Shown here: positions 47,674-56,052 of the stretch, piece by piece
Layout of the letters: each line of letters opens with the position of its first letter
Numbering within the stretch: position 1 is the stretch's first letter
NCBI GenBank assembly: GCA_903861075.1
Contig: CAIOSY010000153.1
Coordinates: 1-61,275 of the forward strand
Source: an uncultured Nitrosomonadales bacterium
Lineage (GTDB): Bacteria > Pseudomonadota > Gammaproteobacteria > Burkholderiales > Gallionellaceae
Length of the DNA: 61,275 bases
Direction of reading: 5' to 3'
Made by a program: the position numbers and the translations under genes
Notes under the pieces: generated by a model
Databases searched by the model: none
Told to the model about the DNA's origin: nothing
Seen by the model: the letters and a program-made list of their open reading frames with translations, nothing else

Positions 47674-49116
47674 TTATCCAATCAAATCCTTGATGACTTC
47701 CCCATACACCACGGTCGGACGTTCCGAACGCCCGTCGTGCAGGAAGGTCGTCTTCAAATGATCCAGTCCCATTAAATTCAGCACCGTGGCATGCAAGTCA
47801 TAGGTATCTACCGTTTTACCGACCGATTGCACGCCGATTTCATCGGTCGCACCAAAGGTTGAACCGGCCTTAACGCCACCGGCTGCCATCCATTGCGTGT
47901 AACCCCAGGCGTTATGGTCACGCCCGTCACCGCTTTCGCCCCAGGGCGTGCGGCCAAACTCGGATGCCCAAACCACCAGCGTGGTATCGAGCAAACCGCG
48001 ATCCTTCAGGTCGGCCAGCAATGCAGCAATCGGCTTATCCACCATGCGGGCATTCTTGCTGTGGTTGTCTTCCAACTTGCTGTGCGCATCCCAATTTCTG
48101 AAATCGCCATCCGCCACCGCAGGACCTGATACCACTTGAATGAAACGCACACCGCGTTCTGTCAGGCGACGGGCGCGCAACAGGGTTTCGCCATAACTCT
48201 TGGTCGCCTCATCGTTAAGACCATAAGCTTCACGGGTAGCGTCGGTTTCTTTAGTTAAATCAACCGCTTCAGGTGCAGAGGTTTGCATCCGGTCAGCCAG
48301 ATCATAGGACCGGGTGCGCGCGATTAACTCGGTGTCTTCTGTGTAACGTGCGCCGCGCTGACCGTTAAGCCGCGCCAGCAAATCCAGCGAATTGCGTTGT
48401 TCTTTTGCGCCCATATAGCCGGGGCGCTCCAGATTTAAAATCGGGGAATCGCCGGGACGGAAAGCTACGCCCTGATACACCGCTGGCAGAAAGCCGGAAC
48501 TCCAGTTCACAGAACCCGCGCGCGGTTCCTGTTTGTCGTTGTACAGCACCACATAGGAAGGCAAATCCTTGTTGGCTGAACCCAATTGATAGCTGATCCA
48601 CGCGCCCAGCGATGGGCGACCGGGATTCACATCGCCGGTATTAAGTTTGAGAATGGAAATATCGTGCGTTGCCCCGACAGTTACGCTCGACTTAATGAAT
48701 GCGATCTTGTCGGCATGAGCGGACAGATTCGGCAGCAAATCAGAAAAATACGCGCCGCTGTCGCCATACTGTTTGAAAGTGCGTTTTTCCGACCAGAACA
48801 GCTTGGTAATGCCGCCTTGCGTACTGGTCTTGATGCCTTTCAGGAATGATTCAGGAATCGGTTTTCCCGCCAATTTTTGCAGCTCAGGCTTGTAGTCGAA
48901 CAAGTCCAGCGTGCTGGGTGCGCCGTCCATATGTAGCCAGATCACGGTCTTGACCTTGGCTGGGAAATGCGGACTCTTGGGGGTGAGCGGATCTACCAGT
49001 TCGGCAGCCGTTGCGGCAGAGAAGAAGCCTCCGCCGGGCAAATAGCCGCTCATGGCTACGCCACCCAACCCCAGACCTGCGTTGCGTAAAAAGTCTCTAC
49101 GTGATTGATTATTCAT
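47674..49116 (-). CDS. Tat-exported DUF1501 protein
   Basis: This has 480 aa with a twin-arginine signal (SRRDFLRNAGLGLGG). The family belongs to the alkaline phosphatase/sulfatase-like fold: VIWLHMDGAPSTLDLFDYKP, PNLSAHADKIAFIKSSVTVG, RPSLGAWISYQLGS, VVWASEFGRTPWGESGDG and GRDHNAWGYTQWMAAGG. DUF1501 genes are best known from Planctomycetes, where they pair with DUF1549/DUF1553 genes as here. Tat export suggests folding with metal in the cytoplasm. The reaction is unknown. Confidence 0.9.
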   Translation of the reverse strand: MNNQSRRDFLRNAGLGLGGVAMSGYLPGGGFFSAATAAELVDPLTPKSPHFPAKVKTVIWLHMDGAPSTLDLFDYKPELQKLAGKPIPESFLKGIKTSTQGGITKLFWSEKRTFKQYGDSGAYFSDLLPNLSAHADKIAFIKSSVTVGATHDISILKLNTGDVNPGRPSLGAWISYQLGSANKDLPSYVVLYNDKQEPRAGSVNWSSGFLPAVYQGVAFRPGDSPILNLERPGYMGAKEQRNSLDLLARLNGQRGARYTEDTELIARTRSYDLADRMQTSAPEAVDLTKETDATREAYGLNDEATKSYGETLLRARRLTERGVRFIQVVSGPAVADGDFRNWDAHSKLEDNHSKNARMVDKPIAALLADLKDRGLLDTTLVVWASEFGRTPWGESGDGRDHNAWGYTQWMAAGGVKAGSTFGATDEIGVQSVGKTVDTYDLHATVLNLMGLDHLKTTFLHDGRSERPTVVYGEVIKDLIG

Positions 49117-49141
49117 AACTATTTCCTTTTAAGTATCACTA

Positions 49142-51490
49142 TTAGAAGCGGTAGCTGAATTCGTTGGAATTCGCCACGGTGTGCACCAGATCAACAAAGG
49201 CGGCCAGATGAATCGGATCCTGCCCCTGAGTGGCTTTCACGCCAGTCGGTAAATTGATGGCAAATTTTCCATCTGTGGCCTTGTCGCGAATCAATTTTTC
49301 CTGATGTGCCAGGAAGGTGTGCAGCGTGGCTTTCTCGGCTTTGTCGGCATTGCGTGCAAACAAAATCTGATATAAACGGTCCACTTCAGCCGATTCATTG
49401 CGGCCTGCTTCGTTAATGACGCGACCCGCTAATGCCTGCGACCAGCCAAACACGGTTTCGCTATTGAACAAGGTCAGTGCCTGCAACGGTGTGGTGGTGA
49501 CATCGCGTTTGCTGTGAACCAGTTGCGGATTGGCCGGATCGAACACTTCCAGCATTGGATAAGGCACACTGCGACGGGTAAAGACATACAGACTGCGACG
49601 ATTTTGATCCTTCACATCCGGCGATACTTTCCACAACGGGTTGTTGTCGAAATTGTTGTAACCTGTGACCACACCGCCAGGAATAGGCGGGAATACCGAC
49701 GGGCCACCGATTTTGTCAGTCAGTTGACCGGAAGCCGTCAGCAAGGAATCGCGAATTTGCTCGGCATCCAGACGACGGCGCGGGAATACCGCCAACACCT
49801 GATTGTCAGGATCGGCTTTGTAAACTTCGCGGCGCTCATCCGAGGACTGGCGATAAACGCTGGACAGCAGAATCTGGCGATGCAGTTTCTTGATACTCCA
49901 GCCGTCCTTGACGAAATTACCCGCCAGATAATCCAGCAATTCAGGATTGCTAGGCTTGTCGCCCGCTTTGCCGAAATCGCTGACCGTCTTGACGATGCCC
50001 GTACCGAAATACTGCGCCCAGACACGGTTGACATAGACCCGTGCGGTGAGCGGATTGTTGGCATTCGCAATCCAGTTAGCCAGCGCGGTGCGTCGTCCAG
50101 AAGAAGTAGCCGACGGCACAATATTGGGCTGTTCTGAAGTCAGCGCGACCGGGAAGGCCGGTTGCACCTCATCCAGCGGTTTTTCGTGCGTGCCGGTAAA
50201 GCGGATGCGCGTCGGTGGCGAATCGGGATGACCCAGTTCGGTCACAGCCGAGATATAGCGCGAACCTGAATTCGGTTTAATGTCGTCGAATTTCTTCAAA
50301 TCCGCCGCCAGTTTCTTGAATTCTGCCCATTTTTCTTCGGTTTCTTTAGTGTGTTGAGGATGGTTCTTATCTTCGGCCACGATCCGCAAATAACCTTCCA
50401 CGTCGCGATCATTTGAGACGTTTTCCAGACGGTGATTCACCCAGCGATCCAGCGGTGTCCACTGCGCTTCTGGTTTGAAAATCGCCTCGCGGCTATCGGT
50501 CAAATAACGTTCCTTGTGATATTTCACTCCGGATTCGCGGAAAATATCCAGAATGGCCTTTTGTTGATCACGAATAGACTTGGTCGCTTCCTGATACTTG
50601 GCTTGCGCGGCCTCATAATTCTTTTCCTGCTCACCCTTTTCCTTAAGCGCGTATTTCTCATTCACGCTGGTATTGGCAAAGAACGCCTGCAACGAGAAAT
50701 AATCCTTCTGGGTGATCTTGTCGGTCTTGTGATTGTGGCACCGCGCGCAACCCACGGTCTGACCCAGCAAAGCCAGGCCGACGGTATCAGTCATATCGGT
50801 TTCGATTTGATACTTCCGCTGCACCAGATCGCGCGAGTTGTAGTTGTCGGGATAGCCAATCAAAAAGCCGGTGGCAATCAGCGCGTTTTGGTCATCCGGT
50901 GCAATCTCGTCGCCTGCCAGTTGTTCCTTGACGAAACGGTCATACGGTTTGTCCTGATTGAAGGCGTTAATGACGTAATCGCGGTAACGCCACATGTTCG
51001 GGCGGGTGGTGTCATTCTGAAAACCGGTGCTGTCGGCATAACGCGCCAGATCCAACCAGCGGCGTGCCTGACGTTCGCCGTAATGCGGCGATGCCAGCAG
51101 GCGATCCGCCAGTTTTTCATAAGCATCCGGCGACTTGTCATTAACGAAGGCTTTAACTTCTTCAGGCGACGGAATGACGCCCAGCACGTCCAGCGTGGCG
51201 CGACGAATAAAGGTGGCGCGATCCGCATCCTTAGAGGGTTGCAGGCCTTTGGCCTCAATTTTGGCCAGCACAAACGCATCTATCGGCGTGCGCACCCACT
51301 TTTGTTGTTTTACCTGCGGCGTGTTTTGGGCTTGCACCGGTTGCCACGACCAGAGTTTGGCGGCAGCGGCACGCGACACTTTGGGCGCATCGGTAACCGG
51401 TTTATCGTCTGCAACCGCGACGGCTGTGCCTAAACTCAACAATACGGCGACATAAACGGCTTTCTTTTTCAATGTTTGGTTCATCTTCAA
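49142..51490 (-). CDS. Exported DUF1549/DUF1553 (PSCyt2/PSD1) protein with a CxxCH motif
   Basis: This has 782 aa with a signal peptide (residues 1-27, LGTAVAVADD). DUF1549 spans about 55-270 (TPIDAFVLAKIEAKGLQPSK, RATFIRRATLDVLGVIPSPE, HYGERQARRWLDLARYADST). It ends in the potential heme site GCARCHNHKTDKITQKDYFS (CARCH at about 248-252). DUF1553 covers about 450-770 (RTALANWIANANNPLTARVY, NRVWAQYFGTGIVKTVSDFG, PRRRLDAEQIRDSLLTASG). The pair with DUF1501 is typical of planctomycetal redox clusters. A 333-codon antisense frame here is a shadow. Confidence 0.9.
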   Translation of the reverse strand: MKMNQTLKKKAVYVAVLLSLGTAVAVADDKPVTDAPKVSRAAAAKLWSWQPVQAQNTPQVKQQKWVRTPIDAFVLAKIEAKGLQPSKDADRATFIRRATLDVLGVIPSPEEVKAFVNDKSPDAYEKLADRLLASPHYGERQARRWLDLARYADSTGFQNDTTRPNMWRYRDYVINAFNQDKPYDRFVKEQLAGDEIAPDDQNALIATGFLIGYPDNYNSRDLVQRKYQIETDMTDTVGLALLGQTVGCARCHNHKTDKITQKDYFSLQAFFANTSVNEKYALKEKGEQEKNYEAAQAKYQEATKSIRDQQKAILDIFRESGVKYHKERYLTDSREAIFKPEAQWTPLDRWVNHRLENVSNDRDVEGYLRIVAEDKNHPQHTKETEEKWAEFKKLAADLKKFDDIKPNSGSRYISAVTELGHPDSPPTRIRFTGTHEKPLDEVQPAFPVALTSEQPNIVPSATSSGRRTALANWIANANNPLTARVYVNRVWAQYFGTGIVKTVSDFGKAGDKPSNPELLDYLAGNFVKDGWSIKKLHRQILLSSVYRQSSDERREVYKADPDNQVLAVFPRRRLDAEQIRDSLLTASGQLTDKIGGPSVFPPIPGGVVTGYNNFDNNPLWKVSPDVKDQNRRSLYVFTRRSVPYPMLEVFDPANPQLVHSKRDVTTTPLQALTLFNSETVFGWSQALAGRVINEAGRNESAEVDRLYQILFARNADKAEKATLHTFLAHQEKLIRDKATDGKFAINLPTGVKATQGQDPIHLAAFVDLVHTVANSNEFSYRF

Positions 51491-51511
51491 GCTCCTGATT
51501 GCGATGGTTTT

Positions 51512-52000
51512 TTATTTCTTTTCGGCAACAGGCGTTTCAGCCGCTGCGACTTTAGGTGCAGGAATGGCAACATGATTCAGCGAGCCACCTTGATCTTCGT
51601 AGTCCTTAACGCCCACTGCACCGGCGACTTTGTAGCCTTTAGAAATCAGGAAGTCCCCTGCATCCCCCGCACGATGGGCACGGACCGAAATGGTGACGAT
51701 CTGACGCCCCTTGGGGATGTAGGCCAGACTCTCTTCGAGATCTTTAGTCTGAATGCTGAGATAAATCGGGAAGCCGCCGACCTTGCTGATTTCATCCGGA
51801 CGACGCACATCGATGAACAACAGCTTTTCAGGGTGACCGAGTAATTTATCCAGTTGCGGGCGCGTCAGCCTTTCGGTCTTGTGCGTCCAGGGTTTTGGAT
51901 CGACGTATTTTTCTTTAGGCGCATCACCTTCGGCAGAAAAAGCCATGGAAGCGTTGAGAACAAGGACTGCAAAGGCAAACAGGCGTTTCAGGTTTTTCAT
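51512..52000 (-). CDS. Exported rhodanese-like protein lacking the catalytic cysteine
   Basis: This has 162 aa with a signal peptide (residues 1-22, NASMAFSAEG). The rhodanese fold is visible (RLTRPQLDKLLG, KLLFIDVRRPDEIS, GDAGDFLISKGYKVAGAVGV). The loop that normally starts with Cys reads VTISVRAHRAGDAG, and the whole protein has no Cys. It cannot form a persulfide and may instead bind a thiolated partner or substrate. It is the first gene of the long exported cluster, with a sigma-54-type promoter 70-86 bases upstream. Confidence 0.85.
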   Translation of the reverse strand: MKNLKRLFAFAVLVLNASMAFSAEGDAPKEKYVDPKPWTHKTERLTRPQLDKLLGHPEKLLFIDVRRPDEISKVGGFPIYLSIQTKDLEESLAYIPKGRQIVTISVRAHRAGDAGDFLISKGYKVAGAVGVKDYEDQGGSLNHVAIPAPKVAAAETPVAEKK

Positions 52001-52069
52001 GGCGGATCACTTTCGTATTGAATAAATAAATTTGCGACGACTGAATAATTTGCCGCGTCCCTATCACTT

Positions 52070-52086
52070 AAGCAGATACCGTGCCA
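52070..52086 (-). promoter_or_regulatory. Sigma-54 promoter of the rhodanese-DUF1553-DUF1501 cluster
   Basis: The - strand reads TGGCACGGTATCTGC followed by TT. The -24 box TGGCAC is perfect and the -12 box CTGCT differs from TTGCW at one base. The GG-GC spacing is exact. The start would be near 52058, about 58 bases before the rhodanese ATG. Confidence 0.72.
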
Positions 52087-52195
52087 AAGTATTAAATTTT
52101 TACAATAAATTTAATACTATTTTGATTATTAAAGATAAAAATTTAATCACTCCCCTCTTCTTCCCGTTGCGGATTCATTTTCCTTGCAGTTCCTT

Positions 52196-52213
52196 CTGCT
52201 GAAATTCCAGCAG
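52196..52213. promoter_or_regulatory. Dyad 1, candidate activator site
   Basis: CTGCTG-AAATTC-CAGCAG is a perfect inverted repeat; its core TGCTG-N6-CAGCA matches two further dyads in the same region. It is about 110 bases upstream of the - strand sigma-54 promoter and about 170 bases upstream of the + strand one. Confidence 0.5.
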
Positions 52214-52227
52214 CACTCACCGCCAGG

Positions 52228-52243
52228 TGTTGCTGCGTCAACA
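52228..52243. promoter_or_regulatory. Dyad 2, candidate activator site
   Basis: TGTTG-CTGCGT-CAACA is a perfect inverted repeat with the same six-base spacer as dyads 1 and 3. It starts 31 bases after the dyad 1 core, about three helical turns. Confidence 0.5.
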
Positions 52244-52304
52244 TTAAAGTTAAACCGCTCAACTTGCCGCCGCTGTACAGATTTGCGCAACAGGCAAAAA
52301 TAAC

Positions 52305-52320
52305 TGCTGCACGGTCAGCA
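52305..52320. promoter_or_regulatory. Dyad 3, candidate activator site
   Basis: TGCTG-CACGGT-CAGCA is a perfect inverted repeat with half-sites identical to dyad 1. It ends 64 bases before the + strand sigma-54 promoter. Confidence 0.5.
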
Positions 52321-52383
52321 ATTTAGCTTGCTATCCTGCGCAATAAATTCATTAAATACATGAATATATTGAATTTTATTTTG

Positions 52384-52400
52384 TGGCATGCTTCATGCTT
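52384..52400 (+). promoter_or_regulatory. Sigma-54 promoter of the porin-ABC transporter cluster
   Basis: TGGCATGCTTCATGC followed by TT matches TGGCAC-N5-TTGCW with one difference in each box and exact GG-GC spacing. The start would be near 52412, leaving a leader of about 118 bases before the porin. Confidence 0.68.
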
Positions 52401-52529
52401 ATAAAACTCTGCCTAGATCAGCCAAGCCTAGTCAAGCGACTCAATCGCCGACTGACCAAGTGCCTGAAGCACTAAACCGCGACGCATCGTTAATAACGTG
52501 CTCGCAATCACATCAACAGGGGAAATAAA

Positions 52530-54044
52530 TTGAAATTGAAATTTAAATTGAAAGCAAGCAATGCCTACATTGCACTGGCGTTCATGGCGTATGCCGGGGC
52601 GAGTTATGGCGCAACGCCGACGACCGAGGAGTTGCAAAAGCAAATCGAAGAGCTGAAAAATATTGTCCATACGCTGCAGCATCAGGTGAATGCTGAAAAA
52701 GCCGCTGCACCTGTCACCCCGGGTATTGAATTGGAACAAATCGCGACCAAGGACGACATAGGGGGATTGCGGGCGGATTTGGATAATTACAAATACGATG
52801 TGCAACGATTGCGCGATACCAAGTCGCCGCTTACGACTCGCGGCACGACTATTTCAGGTTCCGTGCAGTTGAGGGCGAACTCAACTTCTGCCCCGCTTAC
52901 AACGGGAGGCGCTACAACTCAATCGACACCGCGCTATTCGAGTTTTGATGTGCCGCTTGCCAATATTGCTTTTGCCGGCAGCTTGTTCAAGGATTATGGA
53001 GAAGGTCGCAATCTCGATTACAAGCTGGGATTTAACTATGCGAAAACGGTCAGCCCCACCACTACCACAACTGCTGCCGTCAGTACGTTCAGTCTTCAGG
53101 ACGCTTATCTTCAGTACAACTTCATCAATCCGGCTGTGACGGGACTGGAAGATCTGAATCTCAATATTCGTTTTGGTCAGCAATTGACGGCCTTCGGACT
53201 GGAAGCGCAAACCACGGATGAGTTGAAACCCAGTATCAATGCGGCGCAGTTTGTCGCCGGATTGGGTGTAGGCGCTCGTCAAATCGGTGTGATCGTGCGC
53301 GGCGATTACAACCCTTATGTGGATTATGGTTTCAACTATCGTGCGCCCTTGATCGAATATGCGGTGGGCGTGGTTAACGGCAGTGGTCCTAATCAGTCCG
53401 ATAACAATGGCAGGAAGGATTATCTGGCACGCGTGGCGGTGACCGCGCCGGTCGATTACACCAGTTGGTTGCGTGAATTAAAGATAGGTGCGTCCTATCA
53501 GCGCGGGGTCAAAAATATTTTGGCCGGGCCTGTTGCGACTCCGATCGATGGCAACAGCGATCGTTACGGTTTTGATCTCTACTACAACCATTTGCCGTTC
53601 GGTGCGAGTTATGAATATGCGACCGGGCGTGACAGCACTTTTGTGACCAATGCCGCGCTTGCGGCTTCGGCGAGCAATATCGCCGCGACCAATACAGGAA
53701 AAACAGGGCAGATCAAGTCCGTCGGACAAACGCTCACGCTGTTTTATACCTGGGGAGAGCAATGGCTGAAATCTTCAAATGGTAATGGACAGGGAAAGTA
53801 TGACGACTGGTGGCCAAAAACCTATCAACCTTTTTTCCGTATAGATCGCTGGGATCCGAATACCGCCAATGCGGCTGCGACCGGGGCAAATGTTACGGCT
53901 AAAACCGAAATCGACACGATAGGTTTCAACTTGTTCTTTGCCGAGACCACCAAACTTCAGGTCAATGTGAACAACTACAAATATTCCAATAACGCCACGC
54001 CCAAGTACCGTGATCTGATCGTTCAGTTTCAGTACGGGTTCTGA
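52530..54044 (+). CDS. Outer membrane porin (phosphate/anion-selective porin type)
   Basis: This has 504 aa from a TTG start preceded by AGGGGA. The signal peptide is about residues 1-27 (MAYAGASYGATP). A short coiled coil follows (TEELQKQIEELKNIVHTLQ), as in OprO/OprP-type porins, and then a long beta-barrel with alternating aromatic strands ending in Phe (YRDLIVQFQYGF), the usual outer membrane signal. As first gene after the sigma-54 promoter it probably admits the substrate of the ABC importer encoded downstream. Confidence 0.85.
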   Translation: MKLKFKLKASNAYIALAFMAYAGASYGATPTTEELQKQIEELKNIVHTLQHQVNAEKAAAPVTPGIELEQIATKDDIGGLRADLDNYKYDVQRLRDTKSPLTTRGTTISGSVQLRANSTSAPLTTGGATTQSTPRYSSFDVPLANIAFAGSLFKDYGEGRNLDYKLGFNYAKTVSPTTTTTAAVSTFSLQDAYLQYNFINPAVTGLEDLNLNIRFGQQLTAFGLEAQTTDELKPSINAAQFVAGLGVGARQIGVIVRGDYNPYVDYGFNYRAPLIEYAVGVVNGSGPNQSDNNGRKDYLARVAVTAPVDYTSWLRELKIGASYQRGVKNILAGPVATPIDGNSDRYGFDLYYNHLPFGASYEYATGRDSTFVTNAALAASASNIAATNTGKTGQIKSVGQTLTLFYTWGEQWLKSSNGNGQGKYDDWWPKTYQPFFRIDRWDPNTANAAATGANVTAKTEIDTIGFNLFFAETTKLQVNVNNYKYSNNATPKYRDLIVQFQYGF

Positions 54045-54073
54045 TTTAAAAAATTAACTACTAGGAAAATATA

Positions 54074-55138
54074 ATGAAATTCAATAAGTTATCTTGGATA
54101 TTCGGTGCGCTGACGCTGCTCCAGTTAGTCCCTTCTGCATCTGCTGCGGAGCCGTATCCGAAAGAAATCCGTATCGCTTTTTCCAGTGCAGGGGCGAGTG
54201 GTCGTCCGCTGGCGGGAGGCAGTTCACTCGCGACGGCACATTTGCATGGTGCGCTCGAAGAGGAATTTAAAAAGGACGGTATCGCCATCAAATGGTTTTT
54301 CAATGTGGGTGCGGGCCCTGCGACCAATGAGCAATTCGCAAACAAGTTAATCGACTTTGCCAGCCATGGCGATTTACCGTTGATCGTCGGGCGCTCTACC
54401 GGACTTAAACACAAAATTATTCTGGGGCAAGGGCGTTTCGGCGAGGTGGTCTTTGTTGTACCGGCTAATTCAGAAGCTAAATCTCTGGCTGATCTGAAGG
54501 GTAAAAAAATCGGCGTGACCAAGGGAACGTCCGGTCAGTTGACACTGGCACGGGTGCTGGAGCGCAACGGTTTTACCGAACGCGATTTCAAGTTGATTAG
54601 CTTGGATGCCGCAACGCTCAAGGCATCGCTCGCAACAGGTGATATCGACGGTGCGATCGTTAAGCCTTACGACCTGATATCGCGAGGGGTCGCTAAGGAG
54701 CTGTACCGCGTCAACTTCGATCCTAAAATTACCAGCATCAGTACCTTTTGGGTCGGGGAAGAATTTGAGAAAAAGTATCCTGATCTAGTGCAGCGTGTAG
54801 TGACCACCGTGGTCAAGGAAGCCAAGTTTGCCTCTGAGGAAAAAAATCGTACCGAGTTGATGAAGTTGTGGTCTCGTCAGGCAACCGACACTTACCTCGA
54901 TTATGTCGAAAGCTGGAAGCGTGATCCTCTGCGCACGCGAATCAGTCCCTTGCTTGATGAATACTATGTGGCCAGTTTACAAAAAGCGGTCAATGAAACC
55001 AAACGTTTCAAGCTGATCCGCCACGATGTCGATGTCAACGGTTGGGTAGAACCCAAGTACCTCAATGCGGCGCTCAAAGAGCTGAAGCTGGAACACTATT
55101 GGGATGAGTACGACAAGGACGGCATTATCAAGAAGTAG
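54074..55138 (+). CDS. ABC transporter substrate-binding protein, SsuA/TauA-like
   Basis: This is a periplasmic binding protein of 354 aa with a signal peptide (residues 1-24, VPSASAAEPY). It has the NMT1/SsuA fold: GAGPATNEQFANKLIDFASH, LADLKGKKIGVTKGTSGQLT, LARVLERNGFTERDF, ASLATGDIDGAIVKPYDLIS. Relatives bind taurine, alkanesulfonates or aromatic sulfonates. The pocket contents cannot be read here. The gene is followed by a hairpin and two permeases. Confidence 0.87.
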   Translation: MKFNKLSWIFGALTLLQLVPSASAAEPYPKEIRIAFSSAGASGRPLAGGSSLATAHLHGALEEEFKKDGIAIKWFFNVGAGPATNEQFANKLIDFASHGDLPLIVGRSTGLKHKIILGQGRFGEVVFVVPANSEAKSLADLKGKKIGVTKGTSGQLTLARVLERNGFTERDFKLISLDAATLKASLATGDIDGAIVKPYDLISRGVAKELYRVNFDPKITSISTFWVGEEFEKKYPDLVQRVVTTVVKEAKFASEEKNRTELMKLWSRQATDTYLDYVESWKRDPLRTRISPLLDEYYVASLQKAVNETKRFKLIRHDVDVNGWVEPKYLNAALKELKLEHYWDEYDKDGIIKK

Positions 55139-55148
55139 GCAGCGCATT

Positions 55149-55177
55149 CCCGGTTGCTGTCTTAGATTGCGACCGGG
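55149..55177 (+). other. Intercistronic hairpin after the binding-protein gene
   Basis: CCCGGTTGC at 55149-55157 pairs with GCGACCGGG at 55169-55177 (8 of 9 pairs). There is no T tract. Such structures after binding-protein genes often protect the upstream mRNA so that the binding protein is made in excess over the membrane subunits. Confidence 0.5.
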
Positions 55178-55205
55178 GATCTAAAGAATTCTGGAAGGAT
55201 AAATT

Positions 55206-56042
55206 ATGAGTGAAATAACAAGTTCCGTGCTGATTCGTCCCGCAGGGGCAGGCCGGTGGTTCGCTGTGTTGGGCAACTTAACGCATCGCTTAGGTTTAAG
55301 TGCGGTCGGCTTGATTTTGCCTCTGGCTGTGTTGGGCTTGTGGCAATACGCGGTGAATCACGAGTGGGTGGCCATACAGCTGCTACCGCCGCCCGAACTG
55401 GTGTGGCAATCATTGCGTGAGTTGTGGGATGCGGGTGATTTGACCCGCAATTTGGCGGTGAGTCTGACGCGTATCGGCTGGAGTGTGCTGATCGGCAGTT
55501 CCATCGGCTGGCTGCTGGGCTTTTTGATGGGCTTATCAAGGACGGCGCGGGACTTTTTGTATCCCAGTTTCGAGGTGTTTACCCAATTCCCGGTGGTCGG
55601 CTGGATTCCGATTCTGATTATTTTTTTAGGCATTGATGAAGGTCTGAAGATCGCCGCCATTTCCATTGCGGTGGTCGTGCCGGTGACGGTTGCAACCTTT
55701 AAGGGCATTGTCAATATTCCGTCCGCACTGCTGGAAGTCGCCAAAGTTTATCGCTTCAGTCACAGCCAGGTCTTGCTGCGCGTGGTGTTGCCCGCCGCCT
55801 TGCCCGCGCTGTTCAGCGGTTTCCGCCAAGGCATTATGCAGGCGTGGCTGGCACTGGTATTTGTCGAATTACTGGCGTCCAGCGAAGGCATCGGTTACCT
55901 GATGGTATGGGGGCGGCAGTTGATGCAACTGGATCTGGTCTTCGTCGGCTTGCTGGTGATTGGTCTGGTTGGGGTCGCACTGGACGTGTCATTACGCTAT
56001 CTGGAATCAAGACTGCAAAGCTGGCGTCATGCCGCTCACTAA
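55206..56042 (+). CDS. ABC transporter permease 1, SsuC/TauC type
   Basis: This is an inner-membrane permease of 278 aa with about six helices. The segment LLPPPELVWQSLRELWDAGD is typical for nitrate/sulfonate/taurine permeases. The ATPase-contact loop reads ALLEVAKVYRFSHSQVLLRV, followed by LPAALPALFSGFRQG. The ribosome site GGAAGGATAA is strong. Two different permeases in one operon suggest a heterodimer. Confidence 0.88.
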   Translation: MSEITSSVLIRPAGAGRWFAVLGNLTHRLGLSAVGLILPLAVLGLWQYAVNHEWVAIQLLPPPELVWQSLRELWDAGDLTRNLAVSLTRIGWSVLIGSSIGWLLGFLMGLSRTARDFLYPSFEVFTQFPVVGWIPILIIFLGIDEGLKIAAISIAVVVPVTVATFKGIVNIPSALLEVAKVYRFSHSQVLLRVVLPAALPALFSGFRQGIMQAWLALVFVELLASSEGIGYLMVWGRQLMQLDLVFVGLLVIGLVGVALDVSLRYLESRLQSWRHAAH

Positions 56043-56052
56043 AGGAATTGAA

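Larger units (their letters stand above)
52001..52529. other. Divergent regulatory region between the exported redox cluster and the porin-ABC cluster
   Basis: This 529-base gene-free region holds two sigma-54-type promoters facing outward and three 16-base dyads between them. It is rich in A and T near 52090-52150. A further TTGCGCAA palindrome occurs at about 52283-52290 and a related TGCGCAA near 52335. No coding frame with support was seen. Confidence 0.7.

Noticed and set aside
50432-51433. 333-codon open frame on the + strand
   Set aside because: It is antisense to the DUF1549 domain; its His/Arg/Ile-rich product has no recognisable motif.
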